64,000 bases of DNA from Ornithinibacillus sp. 4-3 (GTDB taxonomy: Bacteria; Bacillota; Bacilli; Bacillales; Amphibacillaceae), in assembly GCF_040958695.1 (NCBI RefSeq), contig NZ_CP162599.1, positions 2,514,001 to 2,578,000 on the forward strand. Direction: 5' to 3'. Positions 56,496-64,000 of the stretch are shown piece by piece (the first letter of the stretch is position 1; each line of letters starts with the position of its first letter). The position numbers were made by a program, and so were the translations under genes. The notes beneath the pieces are model-generated. The model searched no databases, was not told the origin of the DNA, and saw nothing but the letters and a program-made list of their open reading frames with translations.

Positions 56496-57689
56496 TCATA
56501 AAACTCCTTTTTCCATCAATTCCGCTAATTGCTCTTCATTAAACCCAAGCAGCCTTGCGTAAACTTCCTCGTTATCAGCTCCTAGTTTTATTGCACCAAC
56601 ATGTTTGACTTGCCCTGGTGTTCTACTTAGTTTCGGTACAATCCCTGGCATTGGAAACTCTCCTAAGACAGGATGCTCTGCATGAATTATCATTTCTCTA
56701 GCTTGATAATGCGGATCTTCAACAATTTCTTTCGCAGAATAAATTGGTCCTGAAGGCACACCATTTTCTTCTAAGACTGCCAAACAGTCTTGAGCTGGCA
56801 TAGTTCTCGTCCATTGCTCAATTAGCTGATCTAATTCTTCCATATTCTCTCCACGAGCAATATGTGTTGCATACTTTTCATTTACTGCAAGCTCTGGTTG
56901 TTCCATTGCTTGACACAATCGCTTGAAGATACCATCTGCATTTGCCCCAATGACAATATAAATATCATCCTTTGTCTGATAAATATTTGATGGTGCAATC
57001 CCCTTTAAGACATTTCCCATTCGCTCACGAACATAGTCAGCAAGTAAATATTCAGGAATTACACTCTCCATCACAGAAAACACGGATTCATATATTGCCG
57101 TATCGACAATCTGTCCTTCTCCAGATCTACTTCTTTCATGTACTGCAGTTAAACAACCTATTGTTGCAAACAAAGCAGCCAAAGTATCTCCTATCGAAAT
57201 ACCAATTCTTGTAGGTGGACGATCAGGAAATCCTGTCACATAGCGTAATCCACCCATTGCTTCGCCAACACTACCAAAGCCTGCTCGACTCTTATATGGT
57301 CCGTCTTGCCCAAATCCAGATGTACGAACCATAATAATACCAGGATTAATCTCTTTTAATGTGTCATAAGATAAATTCCATTTTTCCATTGTTCCAGGAC
57401 GGAAATTTTCAATAATGATATCTGCTTCCTTCACAAGCTTCTTAAAAATCTGCTGCCCTTCCTCAAGTCTTAGATTCAAAGTAATTGATTTTTTATTCCG
57501 AGATTGGACTGGCCACCATAATCCTTGCTCATCTTTTTGTTTTCCCCATTGTCTCATAGGATCTGCTTTATCAGGAGCTTCGATTTTAATAACATCTGCT
57601 CCAAAATCAGCTAGAAGTCTTCCAGTAAAAGGACCAGCGATTAACGTACCTAATTCTAATACTTTTATATCATCTAAAGGTAAACCCAT
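56496..57689 (-). CDS. CaiB/BaiF family III CoA-transferase-like protein lacking the catalytic Asp
   Basis: 397 residues with the family fold (IKVLELGTLIAGPFTGRLLADFGADVIKIE in pattern, VENFRPGT-type IENFRPGTMEKW). Where the 15544 paralogue has the catalytic Asp (PGYDVLAQGMGG), this protein reads AGFGSVGEAMGG, with Gly at the Asp position. It may still bind CoA, or use another residue. GGAGG precedes the ATG. It is paired with the flavin oxidoreductase gene. Confidence 0.85.
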   Translation of the reverse strand: MGLPLDDIKVLELGTLIAGPFTGRLLADFGADVIKIEAPDKADPMRQWGKQKDEQGLWWPVQSRNKKSITLNLRLEEGQQIFKKLVKEADIIIENFRPGTMEKWNLSYDTLKEINPGIIMVRTSGFGQDGPYKSRAGFGSVGEAMGGLRYVTGFPDRPPTRIGISIGDTLAALFATIGCLTAVHERSRSGEGQIVDTAIYESVFSVMESVIPEYLLADYVRERMGNVLKGIAPSNIYQTKDDIYIVIGANADGIFKRLCQAMEQPELAVNEKYATHIARGENMEELDQLIEQWTRTMPAQDCLAVLEENGVPSGPIYSAKEIVEDPHYQAREMIIHAEHPVLGEFPMPGIVPKLSRTPGQVKHVGAIKLGADNEEVYARLLGFNEEQLAELMEKGVL

Positions 57690-57724
57690 CTCTTACTCCC
57701 TCCATTTACATCCAGTACTCTGTC

Positions 57725-58282
57725 TTACAAACTAATTAAACGCATGCTTGTAACTTGTTTTCCATCATGCCAAAATTGTATCTGTATTTTTGCATCACGA
57801 TCTACATAATTTAAAGCTTCTCCATATTCCTTCTCTTTCAATCTATAATGATCCTCTCCATATGTAGATTTCACCTGCTCAATAGAATCACCGATTTTAA
57901 TTCCTCTTGCTGTTGTTTGATTTGTATCGTCTGTATGGATATAGATAATTTCTTTCTGCTGATTCACACCAATTATTAGATGTTCAAAAGCTAACCATTC
58001 TTCATACTGGAGTGATTCTAACTCTTCAAATTCTCCAAAAGCTTTTTTACGTTCTTCATCTAAAATTTCCAATAAAGCCACATCACTGAAACGTTCACCT
58101 TGTAAATCTGTATCCCCAACAAATTGATGATTTACTTGATAAAGCCATATCCCTACTGTAATAAGCATTCCTATAAACGGTAGACTAATTAAAATATGCG
58201 CTATCTTTCTTGAACGTTTTAGTAAAAAAATTCCTGCGATAATAGGAATTATAAACAAAAACATAATTATATTTGCAATCAT
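57725..58282 (-). CDS. Membrane-anchored protein, unknown
   Basis: 185 residues: two N-terminal helices (about 1-20 and 30-50) with a basic loop, then a soluble domain with IKIGDSIEQVKSTYGEDHY near 132, a motif like that of small-envelope-protein domains which fold against a helix. Family not recognised. It stands upstream of the CoA-transferase gene, 36 bases away. Confidence 0.65.
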   Translation of the reverse strand: MIANIIMFLFIIPIIAGIFLLKRSRKIAHILISLPFIGMLITVGIWLYQVNHQFVGDTDLQGERFSDVALLEILDEERKKAFGEFEELESLQYEEWLAFEHLIIGVNQQKEIIYIHTDDTNQTTARGIKIGDSIEQVKSTYGEDHYRLKEKEYGEALNYVDRDAKIQIQFWHDGKQVTSMRLISL

Positions 58283-58427
58283 GTTTTACACTCCTCTAGT
58301 CATTTGCCAATTATATGTATGTTCATCGTACCGAGTTTCGCTTCGCTTTGTCAATTCAGAGTCCTATCTATATATAAGTGATTTTATTTATAACAATTGG
58401 AGCTAAATAGTCTTAACCATAAAAAAA

Positions 58428-58452
58428 GCGACTGCCAGATAACGACAGTCGC
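58428..58452 (-). terminator. Terminator of the copAZ operon
   Basis: A perfect 7-bp GC-rich stem GCGACTG/CAGTCGC (58428-58434 with 58446-58452), then seven T on the minus strand. Confidence 0.9.
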
Positions 58453-58461
58453 GAATAATAT

Positions 58462-58668
58462 TTATTTTACATCATAGCCTTGATCTTCAATAGCTTCATG
58501 GATATTCTCTAATGATACCTTAGCATCATCATAGCTTACATCCACTTCACCTTTATCTAAATGAACAAGTACGCTAGAAACACCATTTAATTCATTTAAT
58601 GCTCCTTCTATCGCTTTTTGACAATGTCCACAAGACATTCCTTCTACTTTTACTGTTGCTTCCATCAT
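58462..58668 (-). CDS. copZ: Copper chaperone CopZ
   Basis: 68 residues, one HMA domain. The Cu(I) site is MSCGHC (C13, C16) and GYDVK ends the domain. It carries Cu(I) to CopA and to the CsoR-type repressor. It follows copA by 70 bases and shares its promoter. Confidence 0.95.
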   Translation of the reverse strand: MMEATVKVEGMSCGHCQKAIEGALNELNGVSSVLVHLDKGEVDVSYDDAKVSLENIHEAIEDQGYDVK

Positions 58669-58738
58669 TTAGCCTCCTAATATAATCTATTTTTTAGCCT
58701 CTCCTCCAGCGAATTTTGTCTGCCGGAAGCAATGCTTA

Positions 58739-61111
58739 TTATATCTTCACTCTTTTTAAACGAAGTGAGTTTGAAACTACACTTACAGAGCTTAATGCCA
58801 TTGCTGCCCCTGCAATCCATGGTGCTAGTAATCCAAGAGCTGCAATCGGAATTCCTGCACTATTATAGGCGAATGCCCAGAATAAATTTTGTTTAATATT
58901 ACGGATAGTTGCATGACTTAATTTAATCGCTTTAGGGATAAGTAGTAATTCTCCACCTAAAATGGTTAAATCTGCTGCTTCAATAGCTACTTCTGTTCCT
59001 GTACCAATTGCAATTCCAATATCTGCTATTGCTAAAGCTGGAGCATCGTTGATTCCATCTCCAACCATGGCTACTTTCTTACCTTCATCTTGTAGAGCTT
59101 TTATTTTAGCTGATTTTTCTTCCGGTAATACCTGTGCGATAACCCGAGTAATACCTACCTGTCTTGCAATAGCTTGGGCAGTTCTTTCATTATCTCCTGT
59201 AAGCATAATAACTTCCATGCCTTGATTTTGTAGCTGTTGAATAGCTGTTACTGCTGTTTCTTTTATCGTATCAGCAACTGCAATGATTCCTCTAAATTCT
59301 CCATCGATTGCAATTAGCATTGCTGTTTTTCCATCTTGTTCTAATTGCGTCATCGTATCTTCATTGTCCATCACAATTTGATGATCCTGCATTAATTTAC
59401 GGTTTCCTACTAAAATCGTTTTCCCAGCAATCTCTGCTGAAATACCATGACCAGGTATTGCTTCAAAATCATCTACTTCTAATAAGGAAATATCATTTGC
59501 TTGAGCATAAGTAACAATTGCTTCTGCTAGAGGATGTTCAGAACCTTTTTCAGCACTAGCAAGTAATTGTAATGCTTCTTCATCACCAGTAAAATCTGTT
59601 ACCTCAGGCTTTCCTTTTGTAATCGTTCCTGTCTTATCAAATACAATTGTATCCAATAGATGTGTACGCTCTAAATGTTCTCCACCTTTAAATAAAATAC
59701 CCTGTTCAGCTGCTTTACCAGTTCCTACCATAATAGATGTTGGAGTTGCTAACCCTAGAGCACATGGACAAGCGATTACAAGAACTGCAATAGAAGCCAC
59801 TAATGCAGACTCCAAATTACCTGGAGAAACAAGTGTAATCCAAATAATAAAAGTCAAGATGGCAATTCCTACAACAATCGGCACGAAATATCCGGAAATA
59901 ATATCTGCCATTCGCTGGATCGGCGCTTTCGAGCCTTGTGCATCTTCTACAGCACGAATAATGGAGGCAAGTACTGTATCCTTCCCAACCTTTTGGGCTT
60001 CCATTTCAATTGTTCCGTTTTTATTCATTGTTGAACCAATGACATTCATATCCAAACTCTTTTCAATTGGTATGGATTCACCTGTAACCATCGATTCATC
60101 TACATAAGTTTTTCCTTTAACTACAATACCATCTACTGGTATTTTTTCACCTGGTTTTACAATGATGCGATCTCCTAATACAACATCTTCTGTAGGAATC
60201 ATTACTTCATTTCCATCGCGAATAACTCTCGCTTGTTTTGCTTGAAGCTGTAATAATTCAGAAATTGCTGCTGTCGTTCTGTTTTTAGCACTTGTTTCTA
60301 AATATTTTCCAAATAAAATGAGTGTAATTAACATTGCGCTTGTTTCAAAGTATAGATGCGGCATATAATTTGGATTTCCTATTGTTAAGAAAGCTTCGTA
60401 TAAACTATAGAAATAAGCGGCGCTTGTACCTAATGCGACTAATACATCCATATTAGCTGATTTATTTCGTAAATTCTTATAAGCACCTACATAGAATTGC
60501 CAGCCGATAATGAACTGTACTGGAGTTGCTAATGCGAATTGAAACCATGGATTCATAAAGATTCCTGGTAAATGAATACCTAATAAATGATCAAGCATTG
60601 TTACTAATAGCGGCGCTGTAAGCAATGCAGAAATAATTAACTTTGTTTTCATCCGTTTTAATTGCTTTTCTTTACTTGATTGCTTATTTTCTTCTGATTC
60701 TTTTACTTTCGCTCCATAACCGAGCTTATCAACAACACTAATCAAGTTTGATACATCAACCATACTCGGATAAAATGTAACAGTTGCTCGTTCATTAGCT
60801 AAATTGACACTTGCTTGAACAACTCCATTTTGCTTGTTCAACGCTTTTTCTATTCGATTAGAACAAGCAGAACAAGTCATTCCAGTAATATCTAAATCTA
60901 CTCTTTCAGTAGCTACATCGTATCCTAATTTTTGAATTTTTTCTGTAACAGTCTCTATGGAATTTTCATCTGATTCAAAATCAATAGTTGCTTTCTCTGT
61001 TGCCAAATTTACCTTTGCTTTGACACCATCCATCTTATTCAATGTCTTTTCTATACGGGTTGAGCAGCTTGCACAAGTCATCCCCGTAATATCTATTGTC
61101 TTTTGTGGCAT
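58739..61111 (-). CDS. copA: Copper-exporting P1B-type ATPase CopA
   Basis: 790 residues. Two N-terminal HMA domains with MTCASC (C13, C16) and MTCSAC; membrane CPC in [10 protein letters not shown]; phosphorylation Asp in [11 protein letters not shown] motif in [17 protein letters not shown] hinge; and a last membrane segment with [17 protein letters not shown]. It exports Cu(I). It is the first gene after the CsoR-like operator. Confidence 0.96.
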   Translation of the reverse strand: MPQKTIDITGMTCASCSTRIEKTLNKMDGVKAKVNLATEKATIDFESDENSIETVTEKIQKLGYDVATERVDLDITGMTCSACSNRIEKALNKQNGVVQASVNLANERATVTFYPSMVDVSNLISVVDKLGYGAKVKESEENKQSSKEKQLKRMKTKLIISALLTAPLLVTMLDHLLGIHLPGIFMNPWFQFALATPVQFIIGWQFYVGAYKNLRNKSANMDVLVALGTSAAYFYSLYEAFLTIGNPNYMPHLYFETSAMLITLILFGKYLETSAKNRTTAAISELLQLQAKQARVIRDGNEVMIPTEDVVLGDRIIVKPGEKIPVDGIVVKGKTYVDESMVTGESIPIEKSLDMNVIGSTMNKNGTIEMEAQKVGKDTVLASIIRAVEDAQGSKAPIQRMADIISGYFVPIVVGIAILTFIIWITLVSPGNLESALVASIAVLVIACPCALGLATPTSIMVGTGKAAEQGILFKGGEHLERTHLLDTIVFDKTGTITKGKPEVTDFTGDEEALQLLASAEKGSEHPLAEAIVTYAQANDISLLEVDDFEAIPGHGISAEIAGKTILVGNRKLMQDHQIVMDNEDTMTQLEQDGKTAMLIAIDGEFRGIIAVADTIKETAVTAIQQLQNQGMEVIMLTGDNERTAQAIARQVGITRVIAQVLPEEKSAKIKALQDEGKKVAMVGDGINDAPALAIADIGIAIGTGTEVAIEAADLTILGGELLLIPKAIKLSHATIRNIKQNLFWAFAYNSAGIPIAALGLLAPWIAGAAMALSSVSVVSNSLRLKRVKI

Positions 61112-61217
61112 CAGCTATCCTCCATTCTTTTTTCTAATACCTTTTCTAGCATGCACTTAAGCTGTGGAGACTAATGATTTGTTATAAAAATTCTTTCTAG
61201 TTAGCTCCCTTAAATAC

Positions 61218-61246
61218 ACTATACCCCTATAAGGTATTTTTGTAAA
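61218..61246 (-). promoter_or_regulatory. copA promoter with CsoR-like operator
   Basis: On the minus strand TTTACA (61241-61246) and TATAGT (61218-61223) have a 17-base spacer. The spacer holds ATACCTTATAGGGGTAT (61221-61237), the pseudo-inverted repeat form of CsoR boxes (TACCC..GGGTA). Copper would lift repression. No csoR gene is in the window. Confidence 0.8.
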
Positions 61247-61323
61247 CCCTAAAAACTTATTTTTTTATTTTTTTACGGAATACAGCATTCTAAAAAAATG
61301 GTTGAAGTCAAACTCACAAAAAA

Positions 61324-61355
61324 AGACACTGTTCGCTGATAACGGAACAATGTCT
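61324..61355 (-). terminator. Terminator after the DUF1646 gene
   Basis: AGACACTGTTC pairs with GAACAATGTCT (one mismatch) over 61324-61334 and 61345-61355; a T run follows on the minus strand. Confidence 0.82.
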
Positions 61356-61363
61356 TCTCTTAT

Positions 61364-62383
61364 TTAGCCAATAATTAATAACACAATAAAGTAAATAATC
61401 ATAACGATTAAACCAATAGGTGCTGCAACACGTGCATACTCTAAGCTAGTAATCTTAAGCTTACCTGCTGCAATAATATTAGGAATATTCCCTGGAATTA
61501 ACATTCCTCCACTGATGATTAAACCAAGTAAAATATCGCGAATAACCGGATTACTCATTGCAGGGCTAATTTCTGCTGCTGCTAATGTTGCATTATCTAG
61601 AATAGCAGACACAATATTAATCCAATATAAAACAAGTGGGCTTAAATCTAATAAATATCTTTCAATAAATGGCTGGAAACCAGCTCCTAAGAATGTTAAT
61701 GCCATTACAAATAAATAAATTTTCAAGCTTCGAATGATAATTTCACTATATGGTTCTACTTTTGTCTGGTTTGATAGCTTATTTTGTTTATTTTTATCTG
61801 GTGTTTTTACTACTAGAGCAGCTAAAATACCAAATCCAATCACGCCTGGAATAATATAAGCACCGATTAACTTTAATAAATAAAAGAATTCTTCATTTAA
61901 CTTTCCAATTACAATTGTTGAAAGTGGTTCCCCAATTGGAGTTAATGCTGCTCCCATCCCAATTGCGAAACAAGCTAAAACTACCGTCCAAATTTGCGAT
62001 TTGCGATCCATCTTCAGAACACTTAACACAGTTACTAGGATAATAGCAGCAATAATCGCTGTAATAATACTTGAGATAAAACCAAGAATAATAACAAATA
62101 ACCCAATAAATAATCGATAAGGGATGGCTTGGCTCATTGTTAAAATTGCTTTTTCCAACGGAGCCTGGAACCATCTAAAAAGTAAGCCAGCAATTAAAAC
62201 TGCTAAAGTAATATTAATAGGATGAATTAATGCTTCTTTCAATATATCCATAGTAAATGCTTGGCTTACAATAACAGCAGCAACTCCCATTATAAACAGG
62301 AAAACTTCTAAATTTCGTTCTACTAATTTTGTAAACGGTAAAAATAATACGAGAATTAATATAATTATTAATCCAATAATCAT
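61364..62383 (-). CDS. DUF1646-family membrane transporter
   Basis: About 339 residues with ten or so membrane helices. FAIGMGAALTPIGEPLS near 145 and NATLAAAEISPAM near 265 resemble the paired half-site motifs of the ion-transporter (NhaD/ArsB) superfamily, and the family appears to be DUF1646. Sodium/proton exchange or organic anion transport is possible. ATG 62383 is preferred over GTG 62395, which abuts the ribosome site. Confidence 0.78.
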   Translation of the reverse strand: MIIGLIIILILVLFLPFTKLVERNLEVFLFIMGVAAVIVSQAFTMDILKEALIHPINITLAVLIAGLLFRWFQAPLEKAILTMSQAIPYRLFIGLFVIILGFISSIITAIIAAIILVTVLSVLKMDRKSQIWTVVLACFAIGMGAALTPIGEPLSTIVIGKLNEEFFYLLKLIGAYIIPGVIGFGILAALVVKTPDKNKQNKLSNQTKVEPYSEIIIRSLKIYLFVMALTFLGAGFQPFIERYLLDLSPLVLYWINIVSAILDNATLAAAEISPAMSNPVIRDILLGLIISGGMLIPGNIPNIIAAGKLKITSLEYARVAAPIGLIVMIIYFIVLLIIG

Positions 62384-62395
62384 GAATGAAATCAC

Positions 62396-62929
62396 TCCTT
62401 CTTCATTTTTTAATACAATACCTTTGCATACCCTATTTCATTAAAATCATATTCAAAAAAAGCTTGTACCATAGGATGTACTTTCCCTTAATAACAGGCT
62501 CTTCCCTTTCCGAACAATAATTGAAATATAATAATTTTTAACACATAAGGAAAAATTTGAGCTATTTATATCTTAATTTATTTCATCATTTAAGTGCAAC
62601 ATAATGTCTTTAATAATTATATTTTTAAGCAAAATAATCTGTAGATAATTATCATTATTGATTTAATAAGCAAGTTTTTTCTATATTTTTGTAAAATTTC
62701 TTTGCGAAAATTGTATATATCAAGTCGTATTTATGAAAAAAATGTAAATATAATGTAAATTTTATCGTAAATACCTTATATGTGCTATACAAAAAGTTAT
62801 AGAATGGAATTACATATTTTTTAAATCACACGGTAATATGACTCTCTTTTTGTCTATCTAGTGTGGGACTACATAATTTTTAATAAAAAAATACTTATAT
62901 CACAGATGAAAGGGTTGAACTACTGGAAT
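62396..62929 (+). other. Gene-free AT-rich region upstream of the Na/Pi cotransporter gene
   Basis: No gene is seen. TGTAAA occurs at 62743-62748 and 62754-62759 (11 bp apart), with CGTAAA at 62766-62771 and another TGTAAA at 62690-62695. Read on the other strand these are TTTACA, which fits the PhoP consensus TT(A/T/C)A(C/T)A and its 11-bp period. They lie just upstream of weak -10-like sequences (TATACA 62786, TATAGA 62799). Control by PhoPR is suggested, not shown. Confidence 0.4.
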
Positions 62930-64000
62930 ATGAATGTACAAGAGATGATTTTCCAGTTCCTTGGGGGCTTAGGATTATTTTTATTCGCGATTAAATACAT
63001 GGGAGATGGTTTACAAAAAGCGGCAGGTGACCGTCTTCGTGACACGTTAGACCGATTTACTACAAACCCATTAATGGGAGTTCTTGTCGGGATTATCGTA
63101 ACCTGTCTTATCCAATCAAGCTCTGGAACAACAGTAATTACAGTTGGTTTAGTTAGTGCTGGATTAATGACATTACGTCAAGCTATTGGTGTAATTATGG
63201 GTGCTAACATTGGTACAACTATTACTGCTTTTATTATTGGGATCGATGTAGGTGCATATGCATATCCTATTTTAGCTTTAGGAGCTATCTGTTTATTCTT
63301 CTTTAAGAAAAACAAAGTGCAGAACGTTGGGCAAATCTTATTTGGTTTTGGTGGTTTATTTATTGGTTTAGAATTAATGAGTGGTGGAATGAAGCCACTT
63401 CGCGATTGGCAACCATTTATTGATTTAACTGTTCAAATGTCAGATTTACCAATTCTAGGTGTTATTGTTGGAACTGTCTTTACATTAATTGTCCAATCAT
63501 CTAGTGCAACTGTAGGTATTTTACAAGGACTATATGCAGAAGGTCTTATTCCATTGCATGGAGCATTGCCAGTATTATTTGGAGATAATATTGGTACAAC
63601 CATTACTGCAATTCTAGCTGCCTTAGGTGCTTCTATTGCTGCAAGACGTGCGGCAGCTGTACATGTCTTATTTAATGTTCTTGGTACAATTATATTTATG
63701 ATTTTCCTAAGTCTATTTACTAATTATGTAGAGTGGATTGCTGGAGTTTTAAATTTAGATGCTAAAATGCAAATCGCGTTTGCACACGGGAGCTTCAATG
63801 TTGTAAATACCCTGATTCAATTACCACTAGTCGGTGTCTGGGCTTATATTGTAACGAAATTAATTCCAGGTGAGGATTCAAGAATTGAGTATAAACCGAT
63901 GTATTTAGATAGAAACTTGATCGCAAAATCCCCTTCTGTGGCACTAGGACAAGCCAAAATGGAAATTCTCCGAATGGGTGAATATAGTGTTCAAGGACTT
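62930..64000 (+). CDS. Na/Pi cotransporter family protein (partial, 3' end off the window)
   Basis: 357 codons are visible. Two copies of the Na/Pi repeat signature are present, QSSSGTTVIT near residue 62 and QSSSATVGIL near 187, each followed by GxNIGTTITA, with about eight membrane helices. The cut-off C-terminal part would hold a PhoU-like helical domain, and the last visible residues look like the linker to it. The start ATG 62930 fits the family start, but the ribosome site is poor and an in-frame ATG exists at 62906. Confidence 0.9.
   Translation, partial: MNVQEMIFQFLGGLGLFLFAIKYMGDGLQKAAGDRLRDTLDRFTTNPLMGVLVGIIVTCLIQSSSGTTVITVGLVSAGLMTLRQAIGVIMGANIGTTITAFIIGIDVGAYAYPILALGAICLFFFKKNKVQNVGQILFGFGGLFIGLELMSGGMKPLRDWQPFIDLTVQMSDLPILGVIVGTVFTLIVQSSSATVGILQGLYAEGLIPLHGALPVLFGDNIGTTITAILAALGASIAARRAAAVHVLFNVLGTIIFMIFLSLFTNYVEWIAGVLNLDAKMQIAFAHGSFNVVNTLIQLPLVGVWAYIVTKLIPGEDSRIEYKPMYLDRNLIAKSPSVALGQAKMEILRMGEYSVQGL

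Noticed and set aside
62643-62661. GATAATTATCATTATTGAT, a Fur-box-like word before the Na/Pi gene
   Set aside because: About 13 of 19 positions match by eye, in very AT-rich DNA; a similar word occurs near 32160. The gene downstream is not an iron gene.

Overview
The window is 64 kb of an AT-rich Bacillaceae chromosome. The sufCDSU order, the neighbouring yusE-yusF-gcvH-yusI block (same order as in Bacillus subtilis), liaIH-FSR, the guanidine riboswitch with ykkCD, and copAZ behind a CsoR-like operator all point to Bacillota. The closest impression is Oceanobacillus, Virgibacillus or a relative; this is inferred from gene content and repeat style, not from a search. No rRNA, tRNA, CRISPR array, prophage or intact insertion sequence was recognised.

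Layout. 1-3.6 kb: Fe-S cluster assembly (sufU partial, sufS, sufD, sufC, all minus). 4-5.8 kb: yusE, yusF, gcvH and yusI. 6-36 kb: a catabolic region rich in amide-bond and acyl-CoA enzymes: L-2-hydroxyglutarate oxidase, a solitary peptide-binding lipoprotein, a nitrilase-family amidase, five M20 peptidases or amidohydrolases, two paralogous amidases, a family III CoA-transferase, an enoyl-CoA hydratase-like protein, two FCD-type GntR regulators and a CapA-family protein. Inside it sit a zinc uptake operon with its regulator (znuACB-zur) running into two crcB fluoride channel genes, and a MoxR-DUF58-membrane protein operon. 35.5-39.8 kb: MFS exporter with divergent TetR regulator, a CorC/HlyC-family membrane protein with an unusual leader, and a nitroreductase. 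40-45.4 kb: a CwlO-like cell wall hydrolase and the lia cell-envelope stress operon. 46-52.7 kb: guanidine export under its riboswitch, methyltransferases including a menG homologue, a DmpA-type peptidase and a small ECF sigma operon. 52.8-64 kb: sppA, threonine aldolase, a luciferase-like oxidoreductase with a second CoA-transferase, copA-copZ, a DUF1646 transporter and the start of a Na/Pi cotransporter.

Most genes end in clear rho-independent terminators. Start codons were moved downstream of the longest reading frame in several genes, where a Shine-Dalgarno sequence or promoter showed this.

The most unusual content is intergenic. Four gene-free stretches near 20, 25.6, 32.3 and 44.2 kb hold structured repeats of at least three families. 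In three of these four stretches the same hairpin recurs, with invariant loop AGGAC, closing bases ACAGGACGU in five of six copies, and compensatory changes in the stem. One copy lies in a 45-nt segment bounded by 8-bp direct repeats within a repeat whose other copy lacks it. A second signal is the leader of the CorC/HlyC-family gene at 38.9 kb: a 39-codon reading frame followed by a hairpin that buries the gene's Shine-Dalgarno sequence.
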